Assembly (NCBI GenBank): GCA_905478325.1
Contig: CAJQIB010000008.1
Span: forward strand, 1-64,000
Origin: an uncultured Flavobacteriales bacterium
GTDB taxonomy: Bacteria > Bacteroidota > Bacteroidia > Flavobacteriales_D > Sanyastnellaceae
Reading direction: 5' to 3'
DNA length: 64,000 nucleotides
The stretch's first letter is position 1. Each line of letters begins with the position of its first letter. The translations under genes and the position numbers were made by a program. The notes under the pieces were generated by a model. That model searched no databases. It saw only the letters and a list, made by a program, of their open reading frames with translations, and was not told where the DNA came from. Shown in pieces: positions 52,210 to 60,617 of this stretch.

Positions 52210-55200
52210 TTATTCTGGGCAACCTGCACCGAACGAAGCCAAGAACTGAAGCAAATCAGACGTTGTTACAACGCCGTCTTCATTCAAGTCAGCAGGGCAG
52301 TAGTCCGTAAAGTCAAACTCGCACAAGCCGCTGTCCATTGTCGCCATGTCGTCATAGTTCTCTGCGTCTACATACGTGCAGCCGTAGCAACTAAAGTCGC
52401 ATGAACCGTCGTCAAAGAAGGCACCTGCTGCGTAGTTGCAAGCCGTTCCGTCTGTACAACCGAAGGCTGACGAGTTAGGAGCTCCAGGAGTTCCGTTGTC
52501 AACCCAACTCGCTTGCCAGTTGTCTGGATCGTCATTGTTCAAATCTGTTTGAACCAATTCCAATGTCGAGCAACCACCGTCAGGGCTTTGGATCAAAACA
52601 TTGCCCAAAACAGCGACCGTTTGCGAAGGCCAAGCGCCACCGTCATCGTACGTCACGGCATCGATCATGTTGCCAAATCCGTCTTCGATGCTCACCGCTT
52701 CACCACTGTTGGAGAAGTTCCCCAAATCCATCTGGAACACCTGCACACCCAAACCACTATAGTTTGCTGTACCTGCTTCCGAAACGGTCATCAAGAAATA
52801 TTCACCTGGCTGCACTGTCGTTCCTTCTGGGAAGACATAGCCCAATTGTGGAGCGCCACTCGCTGAATTGTAGAATTCAAAACCACCCATATCAATGGCC
52901 ATGTCATTGGACACATAGATTTCAACGAACTCAAAGTCAAAATCATCGCCTTGCGCACTGCAAGGGTTGTAATGAATTTCGTTGATCACCATGTTTGGCA
53001 ATGTGAAGTAGCAGGTTTCGTTGGTCGCATTTGTAACCCCCTCCTCGTAATTCAATGCAGCAGGGTCATTACAACCGCTGATGACACACGAGCCGTCGTC
53101 TATCGTCGCCATGGCGTCGTAGTTGTCCGCATCAGGATTCATACAACCCGGTGAATCGATACACGAACCATCGTCTTCCTGCGCATACGCATCGTAGTTG
53201 CTGAAGGTCACATCGGTGCAACCCAAACGAACGACGTCTAAGTTGTCACGAGGCAACAATTTCCAAGCACCATAGGCATAGAAATTCGGTCCAGTGACAC
53301 GGTAATCACGGCCTTGCTCCAACAAAGGAACATAGCTCGTACCGTCATTCGTCAACGAGTCGTCAATGGCATCGTACCCAATGTCATCAATCACTCCAAC
53401 ACCTGTTCCGTCATCGAGGTGCCATTCGCCGTAGCCTGCGTCCGCGTTAACACATTCTCCTGTCATTGCGATGAGAACACATTCCCATTGCTCGTCATTG
53501 ATTGCATTCGGCGACAACATTTCAGCTGCAGGCAACGTGTTGCCTGAAGACAGAATCTCAAAACTACCTCCTTGGATCTGACGCAAGCCATACACTTCAG
53601 ACACGTTGCCCAATACGGAGATTTCATCCCCAATGGCGACGCCGTTCCCAATCACCCAAATGGCCGACTGAGCACCGGTTCCGTCCTGAATAACAAAGGA
53701 AGGCTGACCACCTAAAGAACCTTCATCACCATAGACCGCAGTGACAATTCCTGATGTCTGCATCTGTCCTGAGAGGGCTCCAGATTGGATTTCTTGAATG
53801 GTGTAATTCGAGATGTAAACACAAGACTCATCATCTTCCGTTGCGTTTTCATCATAGTTCACAGCAAAAGGATCTGTGCAACCTGCAGTCGATGCAGAAC
53901 ATCCTCCAGAGAAGGTGTGCATTGCCAAGTCTGTAAAGTCATTCTGGTCCAAAACTATCCATTCGGAATCGATTGCATTGGTACCTGCAGACATCGCCCA
54001 GTCACCACCGTTACCGGCATACACCCATTCCTTACGCACCACCGTGTGGTTCTGTGTGGCATTGGTCGTTCCTGCAATTTCCCAGCCTGACCCGGGGTCT
54101 GCACCGATTTCTCCAATCAGGTCAACCATCAAGGTGTCTGTTGCTGTTAATTCGAACAATCCAAACGTATCATCTCCATTTGACAAATAGGTATAGGTCA
54201 TATCCGCAACACTCAAAATAGTAGAGTCAGCAGAACCATGGGCAACGATGTACGTTCCTCCCGGTGCAATCGTCGCATCAAAAGGGAAGTTGAACGTGAA
54301 GTAATCAAATTGGTTTGACACGAAGGGATCATCCGGCGTATCGCAACCGTTGGAGCAATTGCCCAACGTGTATTGGCTCAAGAAGACTGCAGATGCTGTA
54401 GGGTTGTAAATTTCCAAGTACTTGTTATTTCCTGATCCTTCTGAAAACTCAGAAAAGAAGATGGAGCAAGCCTCGCCAGTATATTCACATGTTCCATTGT
54501 CAATGCCGGCGACAGCATTGTAATTGGCCGCGCCGGAGTTGGTACAGCCATAAAGCAAAGCATCCGCTTCTGAACGAGGCTGAATCTTAAACGCCCCGTA
54601 GGCATAGTCCAAAGGACCTGTTACCTGCCATGTGTTGCCCATCAAAACAAACCCTGTAGCGATGGCATCGTACCCACGATCGTCAACCACGCATTGGCCT
54701 GAAGTATCATCCATCCCCCATTCGCCATAACCCAGATCTTCGTTGCTCACATCTCCTGTGACTTGGACCAAAACGCCTTCCCAAACCTCATCAGAAACCG
54801 TTCCGCTCGTCAGCACTTCCGCTGTTGGCAATGCTGCATTCTGTGCTTCAATGAGAATGGAAACTCCCGTCAACTGTGTCAATCCGTTGTATTCAGATAC
54901 CGTTCCAGTGACCTCAACTTGATCTCCAACAGCTACAGGCACATTTGGACCATACATCCAAATACCTGAATACTGGCCTTGACCGTCCTGCATGCTCACC
55001 AAGCTTCCGAAGACAGCCGTGATGACACCGTTGGTTACAACCGTCACGCCTGTGTAAACATCCGTGAGCTGACCTTCTTGAATCGTTGCGATCGGCGTTG
55101 CCGTCACTTCCAAGCATGTTCCGTCGTTGTAATCTGCTGCTTCGTTGTAGTTCGGAGCCGCTGGTTCTGTGCAGCCTCCTTGGCCTACAGTAATTGTTGC

Positions 55201-56199
55201 GACCATGCCGTTTGCGGCGTGGCTTCCAACACTGCAATCGTAGGTATAAAAGCCCGGCACGTTGAACGTGTGGCTACCAATGCAAACTCCCTCTGCACTA
55301 CCTACAACTGAACTAAAGTAAAAATCTTCTGGGTTCATAAATGATTCACCCGTCTGTGTATCTGTCGTTCCATTGGCATTGTGCGTTCCTCCAACATTTT
55401 CCCACACGACCGTCGTTCCGGGTTCGATGCTGAGATCCGCTGGGCTGAAATAGAGAGAACCCGTCGTGACGACCACTCCTTCTACGTTGCATGCATTGTC
55501 AAATGTGCAAGAGCCATCATCCTCAGTCGCTGCACCATTATAATTGGTTGCATTCTCATTGGTGCAACCCAAAACGGCAGCGCCACAAGTTCCTGTCCAC
55601 ACATGGCTTCCCAAGTAAGACCACTCGTTTTGGTCGTAAACAATCCACTGCGAGTCATCAGCATCCGTTCCTGCTGCAGAAGCCCAGTCGTATCCGACTC
55701 CGGCATTCACACCGCCTTTACGCACCAACGTGTGGTTTGCCGTCGCATTCGATGTTCCTGCCACCTCCCATCCAGTTCCTGGATCGCCTTCAAAGTTTCC
55801 TACAATGTCGATGAACGTATAGTCCTCTTCAGTTCCGAAGACCAAGGCATAACCGTCATCACCATTGAAGTAAGCATTCCCCGTTTGGTCGGTTTCAGCT
55901 ATGATTTCTGCCCCTGAGCCTCCGTTCGCCCAAACGTAAACATCGCCTGCTGCAATGGTAGCTCCGTCGGAAAATGTGTTCCAATATTCATGGACACCGA
56001 GTGTCGTTGGAGCATTCCCTACCGACGCTATCGCGTAATCAGAAAGCGCAATGGCCTCCGAAGTCGGATTGTAGATTTCCAAGTATTTATTATTTGAAGA
56101 GCCCTCTGCATATTCAGAGAAAAACAGCCCACATTGGGCAGAAGCAACGGTCGCTGTAAGAACGAATAGCGTTGCAAATAAGAAGGATAATGAGCGCAT
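52210..56199 (-). CDS. Mosaic secreted protein: lamin-tail, cupredoxin, OB-fold and dockerin-like parts
   Basis: The protein is 1329 aa. After a signal peptide (TLFVLTATVASAQ) come, in order: a lamin-tail domain (FFSEYAEGSSNNKYLEIYNP, about 22-205); a GCT-NY-DDGSC repeat; a cupredoxin domain (about 235-343) with His273, Cys322, His327 and Met332; a YhcR/DUF5689-like OB-fold (about 360-540); a second lamin-tail (about 575-760); a second OB-fold (about 785-975); three more Cys repeats; a third lamin-tail (MVINEIHYNPCSAQGDDFDF); two more Cys repeats; and a final dockerin-like loop, DLNEDGVVTTSDLLQF. No standard T9SS sorting domain is seen. Such mosaics resemble surface nucleases and adhesins, but no catalytic domain is recognisable. 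Confidence 0.88.
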   Translation of the reverse strand: MRSLSFLFATLFVLTATVASAQCGLFFSEYAEGSSNNKYLEIYNPTSEAIALSDYAIASVGNAPTTLGVHEYWNTFSDGATIAAGDVYVWANGGSGAEIIAETDQTGNAYFNGDDGYALVFGTEEDYTFIDIVGNFEGDPGTGWEVAGTSNATANHTLVRKGGVNAGVGYDWASAAGTDADDSQWIVYDQNEWSYLGSHVWTGTCGAAVLGCTNENATNYNGAATEDDGSCTFDNACNVEGVVVTTGSLYFSPADLSIEPGTTVVWENVGGTHNANGTTDTQTGESFMNPEDFYFSSVVGSAEGVCIGSHTFNVPGFYTYDCSVGSHAANGMVATITVGQGGCTEPAAPNYNEAADYNDGTCLEVTATPIATIQEGQLTDVYTGVTVVTNGVITAVFGSLVSMQDGQGQYSGIWMYGPNVPVAVGDQVEVTGTVSEYNGLTQLTGVSILIEAQNAALPTAEVLTSGTVSDEVWEGVLVQVTGDVSNEDLGYGEWGMDDTSGQCVVDDRGYDAIATGFVLMGNTWQVTGPLDYAYGAFKIQPRSEADALLYGCTNSGAANYNAVAGIDNGTCEYTGEACSIFFSEFSEGSGNNKYLEIYNPTASAVFLSQYTLGNCSNGCDTPDDPFVSNQFDYFTFNFPFDATIAPGGTYIVAHGSADSTILSVADMTYTYLSNGDDTFGLFELTATDTLMVDLIGEIGADPGSGWEIAGTTNATQNHTVVRKEWVYAGNGGDWAMSAGTNAIDSEWIVLDQNDFTDLAMHTFSGGCSASTAGCTDPFAVNYDENATEDDESCVYISNYTIQEIQSGALSGQMQTSGIVTAVYGDEGSLGGQPSFVIQDGTGAQSAIWVIGNGVAIGDEISVLGNVSEVYGLRQIQGGSFEILSSGNTLPAAEMLSPNAINDEQWECVLIAMTGECVNADAGYGEWHLDDGTGVGVIDDIGYDAIDDSLTNDGTSYVPLLEQGRDYRVTGPNFYAYGAWKLLPRDNLDVVRLGCTDVTFSNYDAYAQEDDGSCIDSPGCMNPDADNYDAMATIDDGSCVISGCNDPAALNYEEGVTNATNETCYFTLPNMVINEIHYNPCSAQGDDFDFEFVEIYVSNDMAIDMGGFEFYNSASGAPQLGYVFPEGTTVQPGEYFLMTVSEAGTANYSGLGVQVFQMDLGNFSNSGEAVSIEDGFGNMIDAVTYDDGGAWPSQTVAVLGNVLIQSPDGGCSTLELVQTDLNNDDPDNWQASWVDNGTPGAPNSSAFGCTDGTACNYAAGAFFDDGSCDFSCYGCTYVDAENYDDMATMDSGLCEFDFTDYCPADLNEDGVVTTSDLLQFLASFGAGCPE
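55164..55494 (-). other. Cupredoxin-like domain with type-1 copper ligands
   Basis: LSIEPGTTVVWENVGGTHNA supplies His273. The later CSVGSHAANGM supplies Cys322, His327 and Met332 (C-x4-H-x4-M). The family is plastocyanin-like, and a Cys-x(n)-His-x4-Met order is typical of blue copper sites. Confidence 0.7.
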
Positions 56200-56345
56200 G
56201 TCGTGGGTTTTAGTTCGACAAAATGGTGCTGCAATCTAGCAAATTATCCATCAAAAATTAGACTTATTGAAAACTTATTTAATCGCCCAACAAATTGAAA
56301 AATTCGTTGAACGACATAAAAACACGCTTAACATTTATGATCGTG

Positions 56346-56972
56346 TCAGCGCCCTCCAAATAAATGTTCGGCTTCGGGCAATTGACGAAAGCTTCGACGA
56401 TGGTAAGAGGTCACCCCCATTTTCCGAATGGCATCGCGGTGAGCGCGCGTGGGATACCCGGCATTCGTCTCCCAACCATAGCCCGGGCATTCCAACGACA
56501 GAGCACGCATCCTTTCGTCACGATGTGTTTTAGCCAAAACGCTCGCTGCCGCAATCGACGCAAAGCGCGCGTCTCCTTTTACGTAACATTCAAAAGGAGG
56601 CAATCCCTCTTCTGTGCGAAAGCGGTTGCCGTCGATGAGTATGAAATCCGGAAGGCCATTGAGCTTTTTTACCGCTCGCCGCATCGCAGCAAAGGAAGCC
56701 TGCAAGATGTTGATCTCATCAATTTCCACGGAATCCACAAAGCATACAGCCCAGGATTTTGCCTCCGATTCAATTCGTATGCGGAGTGCATCGCGGTTTT
56801 TCTCAGACAACTGCTTGCTATCATTTAACACCCCTTCCTCGCACAATGCATTCGCCAAGTCAGGGCCCAATACGACCGCACTCGCTGTCACCGGTCCGGC
56901 CAAGCATCCTCTTCCCGCTTCGTCACAGCCAGCTTCCAATCGACCTTGCTCGATCCATGGTTTCAGCTTCAT
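56346..56972 (-). CDS. rnhB: Ribonuclease HII
   Basis: RNase HII (208 aa) removes ribonucleotides and RNA primers from DNA. The N-terminal motif AGCDEAGRGCLAGPVTASAVV holds the Asp-Glu pair, and VKGDARFASIAAASVLAKTHRD holds further catalytic residues. The start at 56972 overlaps the stop of the glycosyltransferase gene by 4 bp (ATGA) and gives a family-typical N-terminus. In-frame ATGs further upstream lie inside that gene. Confidence 0.94.
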   Translation of the reverse strand: MKLKPWIEQGRLEAGCDEAGRGCLAGPVTASAVVLGPDLANALCEEGVLNDSKQLSEKNRDALRIRIESEAKSWAVCFVDSVEIDEINILQASFAAMRRAVKKLNGLPDFILIDGNRFRTEEGLPPFECYVKGDARFASIAAASVLAKTHRDERMRALSLECPGYGWETNAGYPTRAHRDAIRKMGVTSYHRRSFRQLPEAEHLFGGR

Positions 56973-58075
56973 GCCGGCAAGATTTTCAGGATACTTTGCC
57001 ATAGCAAATCGGCCGAGAGATCCCATGTGAAATCCTGAGCGCGATCCAAACCTCTCCTCACACAATCCTGACGAAATGACTCATCTCTGTCAATTCGTGC
57101 CATCCATTCGGCAGCATCCTGCGCATCGTCTGGCGCAACCAACGCCGCTTCAGCTCCACCGCACACTTCGGGAATGGACGTCACGTTGCTCGCGATGACG
57201 GGAATCCCACAGGCGAACGCCTCGACAATGGGGACTCCAAACCCTTCGAACCACGGCAAATACACCAACCCAAGCGCTCCTCCCATGGCCAAAGCCAAAT
57301 CGACTCGATCCAATCTTCCCACCCAATGAACGTCGGCCGAGGCGCGCATCTCTTCTGTCCACATGCTTGATCCGACAACAACCAAGTATGCCTGACCACC
57401 CCCTGCTTTATAAGCGGCAAATGCAGCCAACAGTCCTTCAATGTTTTTTCGAGGATGTAGACTTCCCACGAAAATAAAATAAGGACTCCCCTCAGCCCAT
57501 CGCTTGCGTTGTGACGCTTTCAGTTCTTCATCCAAAATAGCATAGACTGAGGCCGGCGCATTGGGAATGACATCGATCCGATGCTGTTCCAAGCCAAATT
57601 GCTCGACCAAGTCGTTTTGTGAGTACGCAGATACCGTGGCCAATCTTGTCGCAATCGATGCAAACTGAGGAAATCGAGTTCGGTAATAGAGCGCCTCACG
57701 CGGCGGCATCCACTCGGGGTGGTGCATGAAGTTCAAATCGTGCATAACGGCCAATTGAGGAATGCTCGTCCGGCGACTCAGAAAGCCATCCGTCGAAACA
57801 AACACATCGGCATTCCAGTGACGGATAGCCCGTGTCACACTGTAATCAAACCACCAATCATATAACATGGGTCGACGAGCAGGAGGCCAAAGATGCTTGA
57901 CCTCTACATGATCTCCGTAATCAAACATGCTATCTGGACGCCGGTCAAAAAGAAGTAAAAACTGATGCTCCGGATGGGTCGCCGCTATTCTAGAGAAGCA
58001 TTCATGGGTAAACCACCCGATGCCTTCCAATTTATTTGCCACCAGCAAACGAGCGTTTAAAGCAATGCGCGCCAT
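56969..58075 (-). CDS. Glycosyltransferase family 4 protein
   Basis: This GT-B enzyme (368 aa) transfers a nucleotide sugar onto a glycan or lipid carrier. The N-terminal domain has GIGWFTHECFSRI. The C-terminal Rossmann domain has YFIFVGSLHPRKNIEGLLAAF, and the family's EX7E-type motif lies in WFEGFGVPIVEAFACGIPVI, followed by SIPEVCGG. The start at 58075 (MARIALNARL) is supported by a TAnnTTnG box 5 nt upstream. It is transcribed away from the flippase-chain-length-ligase genes and probably serves the same polysaccharide. Confidence 0.92.
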   Translation of the reverse strand: MARIALNARLLVANKLEGIGWFTHECFSRIAATHPEHQFLLLFDRRPDSMFDYGDHVEVKHLWPPARRPMLYDWWFDYSVTRAIRHWNADVFVSTDGFLSRRTSIPQLAVMHDLNFMHHPEWMPPREALYYRTRFPQFASIATRLATVSAYSQNDLVEQFGLEQHRIDVIPNAPASVYAILDEELKASQRKRWAEGSPYFIFVGSLHPRKNIEGLLAAFAAYKAGGGQAYLVVVGSSMWTEEMRASADVHWVGRLDRVDLALAMGGALGLVYLPWFEGFGVPIVEAFACGIPVIASNVTSIPEVCGGAEAALVAPDDAQDAAEWMARIDRDESFRQDCVRRGLDRAQDFTWDLSADLLWQSILKILPA

Positions 58076-58080
58076 GCCTG

Positions 58081-58088
58081 CTAAGATA
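58081..58088 (-). promoter_or_regulatory. -7-like box (TATCTTAG) 5 nt before the glycosyltransferase start
   Basis: The spacer is CAGGC, then ATG at 58075. The identical octamer precedes efp. Confidence 0.5.
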
Positions 58089-58152
58089 GGTTGACAATTC
58101 TCTGTGCCATATACCGTTCTTTGCATGCAAGGTATTCTTGTCCCTTCCCTCC

Positions 58153-59622
58153 ATGAAGCAATTCCTTTCCCATTTGTCTTTGTTGATGTTGCTCAATCTG
58201 CTCATCAAGCCAGTCTATTTGCTTGTGGTGGACACGCGCATTCAAGATGTGCTCGGACCAGAGGAATTTGGAAGGTACTTTCCTCTGTTGAGCTTGAGTA
58301 TTCTACTCAATATTGTTTTGGATGCTGGGTTGTCCAACCACATGACCCGATTGATTTCCAGTCGCCATGCGGGCTGGCAAGCCGCTTATTCAGCAGGGTG
58401 GAAGGCCAAAGGAGTCCTGATCCCTCTTTATTTCATCGTATTGATGGCTACGGGATGGGCGTTAGGCTACCGCGGAGAATCGTTGGAGTGGCTCGCTTGG
58501 GTCGGTTTGAATCAAGTACTCTTGAGCGGAGTACTCTTTATTCGCGCTGGGCTGCAAGGGCTTGGTGCGCACCGCACCGACGCCTGGGTCTCCATCCTTG
58601 ATCGCTCTTTGCTGCTCGTCGGACTCGGGATTTTGCTTGCGATTCAACCCGGCTTTCAGATTGTCTGGTTACTTGGTGGCACATCCATCGCTCTTCTGAT
58701 AGCCGGGTGTCTGGCCCTTTGGCGTCTCCGCATCAATCGTTTGGTTGCAGAAAACACCGCTTCCGAACCCACAAACATCTGGACCCAACTCGCGAAAGGC
58801 TGGCCGTATGCGTTACTCTTTCTGCTGATGATGACCTACCACCGTGTGGATGCTATCATGTTGGAACGATCGGCCACCAACGGAGCCAAAGAAGCCGGTT
58901 GGTATGCGATGAGCTATCGATTATTCGAAGCCGCCAACATGATTGGCTACCTCTTCGCCACCCTATTACTGCCTTACTTTTCTCGCATGCTGGCGAACAA
59001 AACGGATGTCCGCCCTCTGGCCATTGGAGCCAGTCAATTACTGCTCGTTGGCGGTGGCGCTGTCGCTTGGACAGCTTGTTTTTGGCCCGATTCCTTTCTT
59101 CGCTTGTTTTACGACCATGAGATCGCAGAGGCTGCTCCCATTTTACCTTGGCTCATGGTGTCATTCGCCATCTTCGCTCAAGGGTACGTCTTCAGCACAT
59201 TGTTGACAGCGCGAGGCAATTTACGATTACTGAACAGCGTAGCTGCGATCGGCGCATTCGGAAACATTGCACTCAACTTTCTTTGGATCCCTGAATATGG
59301 AGCATTGGGATGCGCAATGGCCAGTGCTTTGACCCAAGCTTTGGTGGTCATTTTACAATGTATCGCATCCGTGCTAAAGCACCCGGGGTCCGCCTGGTGG
59401 AAACTGGTGAAAAGCTTGGCATTGCATTCTCTTCTTTGCGGCGCAATATGTGGCATCGGACTGCGTTGGGATTCCGATGTTTGGTGGATGGTCCCTGTCA
59501 TACTGCTCGCCTGCCTTTTGGCCGGATTCATTCCTGGAATCATGGATGATTCCACCTTACGTTCGCTGCTGTCCACTAAGATGAATACCTTTGCTTCCTC
59601 CAAGTTGAAATCTGATTCATGA
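58153..59622 (+). CDS. Polysaccharide flippase (Wzx-like)
   Basis: This inner-membrane protein (489 aa) has about 12-14 hydrophobic segments and the MOP-superfamily pattern: FLSHLSLLMLLNLLIKPVYL at the start, PYALLFLLMMTYHRVDAIML, GWYAMSYRLFEAANMIGYLF, LLPYFSRMLA and ALGCAMASALTQALVVILQC. It would move undecaprenyl-linked repeat units to the periplasm. I use the ATG at 58153; a TTG at 58138 is possible. TATTCTTG ends 12 nt before the ATG. Its stop overlaps the next start by 4 bp. Confidence 0.87.
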   Translation: MKQFLSHLSLLMLLNLLIKPVYLLVVDTRIQDVLGPEEFGRYFPLLSLSILLNIVLDAGLSNHMTRLISSRHAGWQAAYSAGWKAKGVLIPLYFIVLMATGWALGYRGESLEWLAWVGLNQVLLSGVLFIRAGLQGLGAHRTDAWVSILDRSLLLVGLGILLAIQPGFQIVWLLGGTSIALLIAGCLALWRLRINRLVAENTASEPTNIWTQLAKGWPYALLFLLMMTYHRVDAIMLERSATNGAKEAGWYAMSYRLFEAANMIGYLFATLLLPYFSRMLANKTDVRPLAIGASQLLLVGGGAVAWTACFWPDSFLRLFYDHEIAEAAPILPWLMVSFAIFAQGYVFSTLLTARGNLRLLNSVAAIGAFGNIALNFLWIPEYGALGCAMASALTQALVVILQCIASVLKHPGSAWWKLVKSLALHSLLCGAICGIGLRWDSDVWWMVPVILLACLLAGFIPGIMDDSTLRSLLSTKMNTFASSKLKSDS

Positions 59623-60617
59623 ACGAAAACCAACGCCTCGACTCCAGTCACTTACTGCACTTCATTTTCAATAACCGAAAGAAGTTCTTCCTAATTGGCG
59701 TCGTTACAACCGCTTTTGCTTCGGTCGTCTCTTTGATGATGACGGAACAATTCCAAAGCTCCGTCGTGATGTTCGCAACACCACAGCACTCGATTGGCGA
59801 ACAATTCTATGAAGAAGTCAAGCGGAATGACTTACTCGAATATGGCGAAACAGAGGATGCCGAACGCCTCTTGCAAATTTTGAATTCTGACCGCATTCGA
59901 TCGCGCATCATTGAAAAATATAACCTGTGGCTCCATTACGACATTGAGCGCAGCACACCTGGCGCGCAAGCATTACTCGGAAAAGAATACAACTCCAAAG
60001 TCGATGCACGGCTGACCCGCTATGGGTCCATTGAGGTCAGTGTATTAGACCACGACCCTCAACGTGCTGCCGATATCGCCAATGACATTGCGTTCTTGGC
60101 CGACTCGGTTTCCAATCGATTGAGGAGGGACCGGGCAAGCGTTGCGTTGATCTACGCGACCTCTTCCTTGCTTCAAGTGCAAAATGAGATTCTGGACATG
60201 GAAACGCAACTTGGCAAACTGTATGAGCTTGGGGTGTATAATTTCTATACACAGATTGAAGGATTGAATGAGCAGTATGCCACGGCAATTGCCAAAGGCT
60301 CAACGGGCAATGCTGAAAAAATCCGACTGCAAATGGCGGAAATCTCTCAATATGCCAACACCTTCAATAAGTTCTCTAACCTCATCAGGGCGGCGTATGC
60401 ACAAGAAGCCATTCTCAAGAAACGATACGAATTGATGAAGTTGGATGCAGAAACAGAAATGCCCTCTGCTTTCATTGTAGACTATGCCGCTCCGGCTGAC
60501 AAAAAAGCCAAACCAATTCGTTGGTTGATTGTCGTTATGAGTGTGGCCAGCGTATTGGTCTTTGCAATGCTCGCCTTGTTGGCAGCCGAAAATATAAAGT
60601 CGACCAAGACAGCGTGA
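59619..60617 (+). CDS. Wzz-type chain-length determinant protein
   Basis: The protein is 332 aa. One membrane segment near residues 20-42 (FFLIGVVTTAFASVVSLMM) and one near 300-322 (LIVVMSVASVLVFAMLALLA) flank a mostly helical periplasmic domain with coiled-coil character. PADKKAKPIRWLIV before the second segment is the Pro-rich Wzz signature. It sets polysaccharide chain length. No kinase domain is attached. It overlaps both neighbours (ATGA with the flippase, TGATG with the ligase). Confidence 0.88.
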   Translation: MNENQRLDSSHLLHFIFNNRKKFFLIGVVTTAFASVVSLMMTEQFQSSVVMFATPQHSIGEQFYEEVKRNDLLEYGETEDAERLLQILNSDRIRSRIIEKYNLWLHYDIERSTPGAQALLGKEYNSKVDARLTRYGSIEVSVLDHDPQRAADIANDIAFLADSVSNRLRRDRASVALIYATSSLLQVQNEILDMETQLGKLYELGVYNFYTQIEGLNEQYATAIAKGSTGNAEKIRLQMAEISQYANTFNKFSNLIRAAYAQEAILKKRYELMKLDAETEMPSAFIVDYAAPADKKAKPIRWLIVVMSVASVLVFAMLALLAAENIKSTKTA

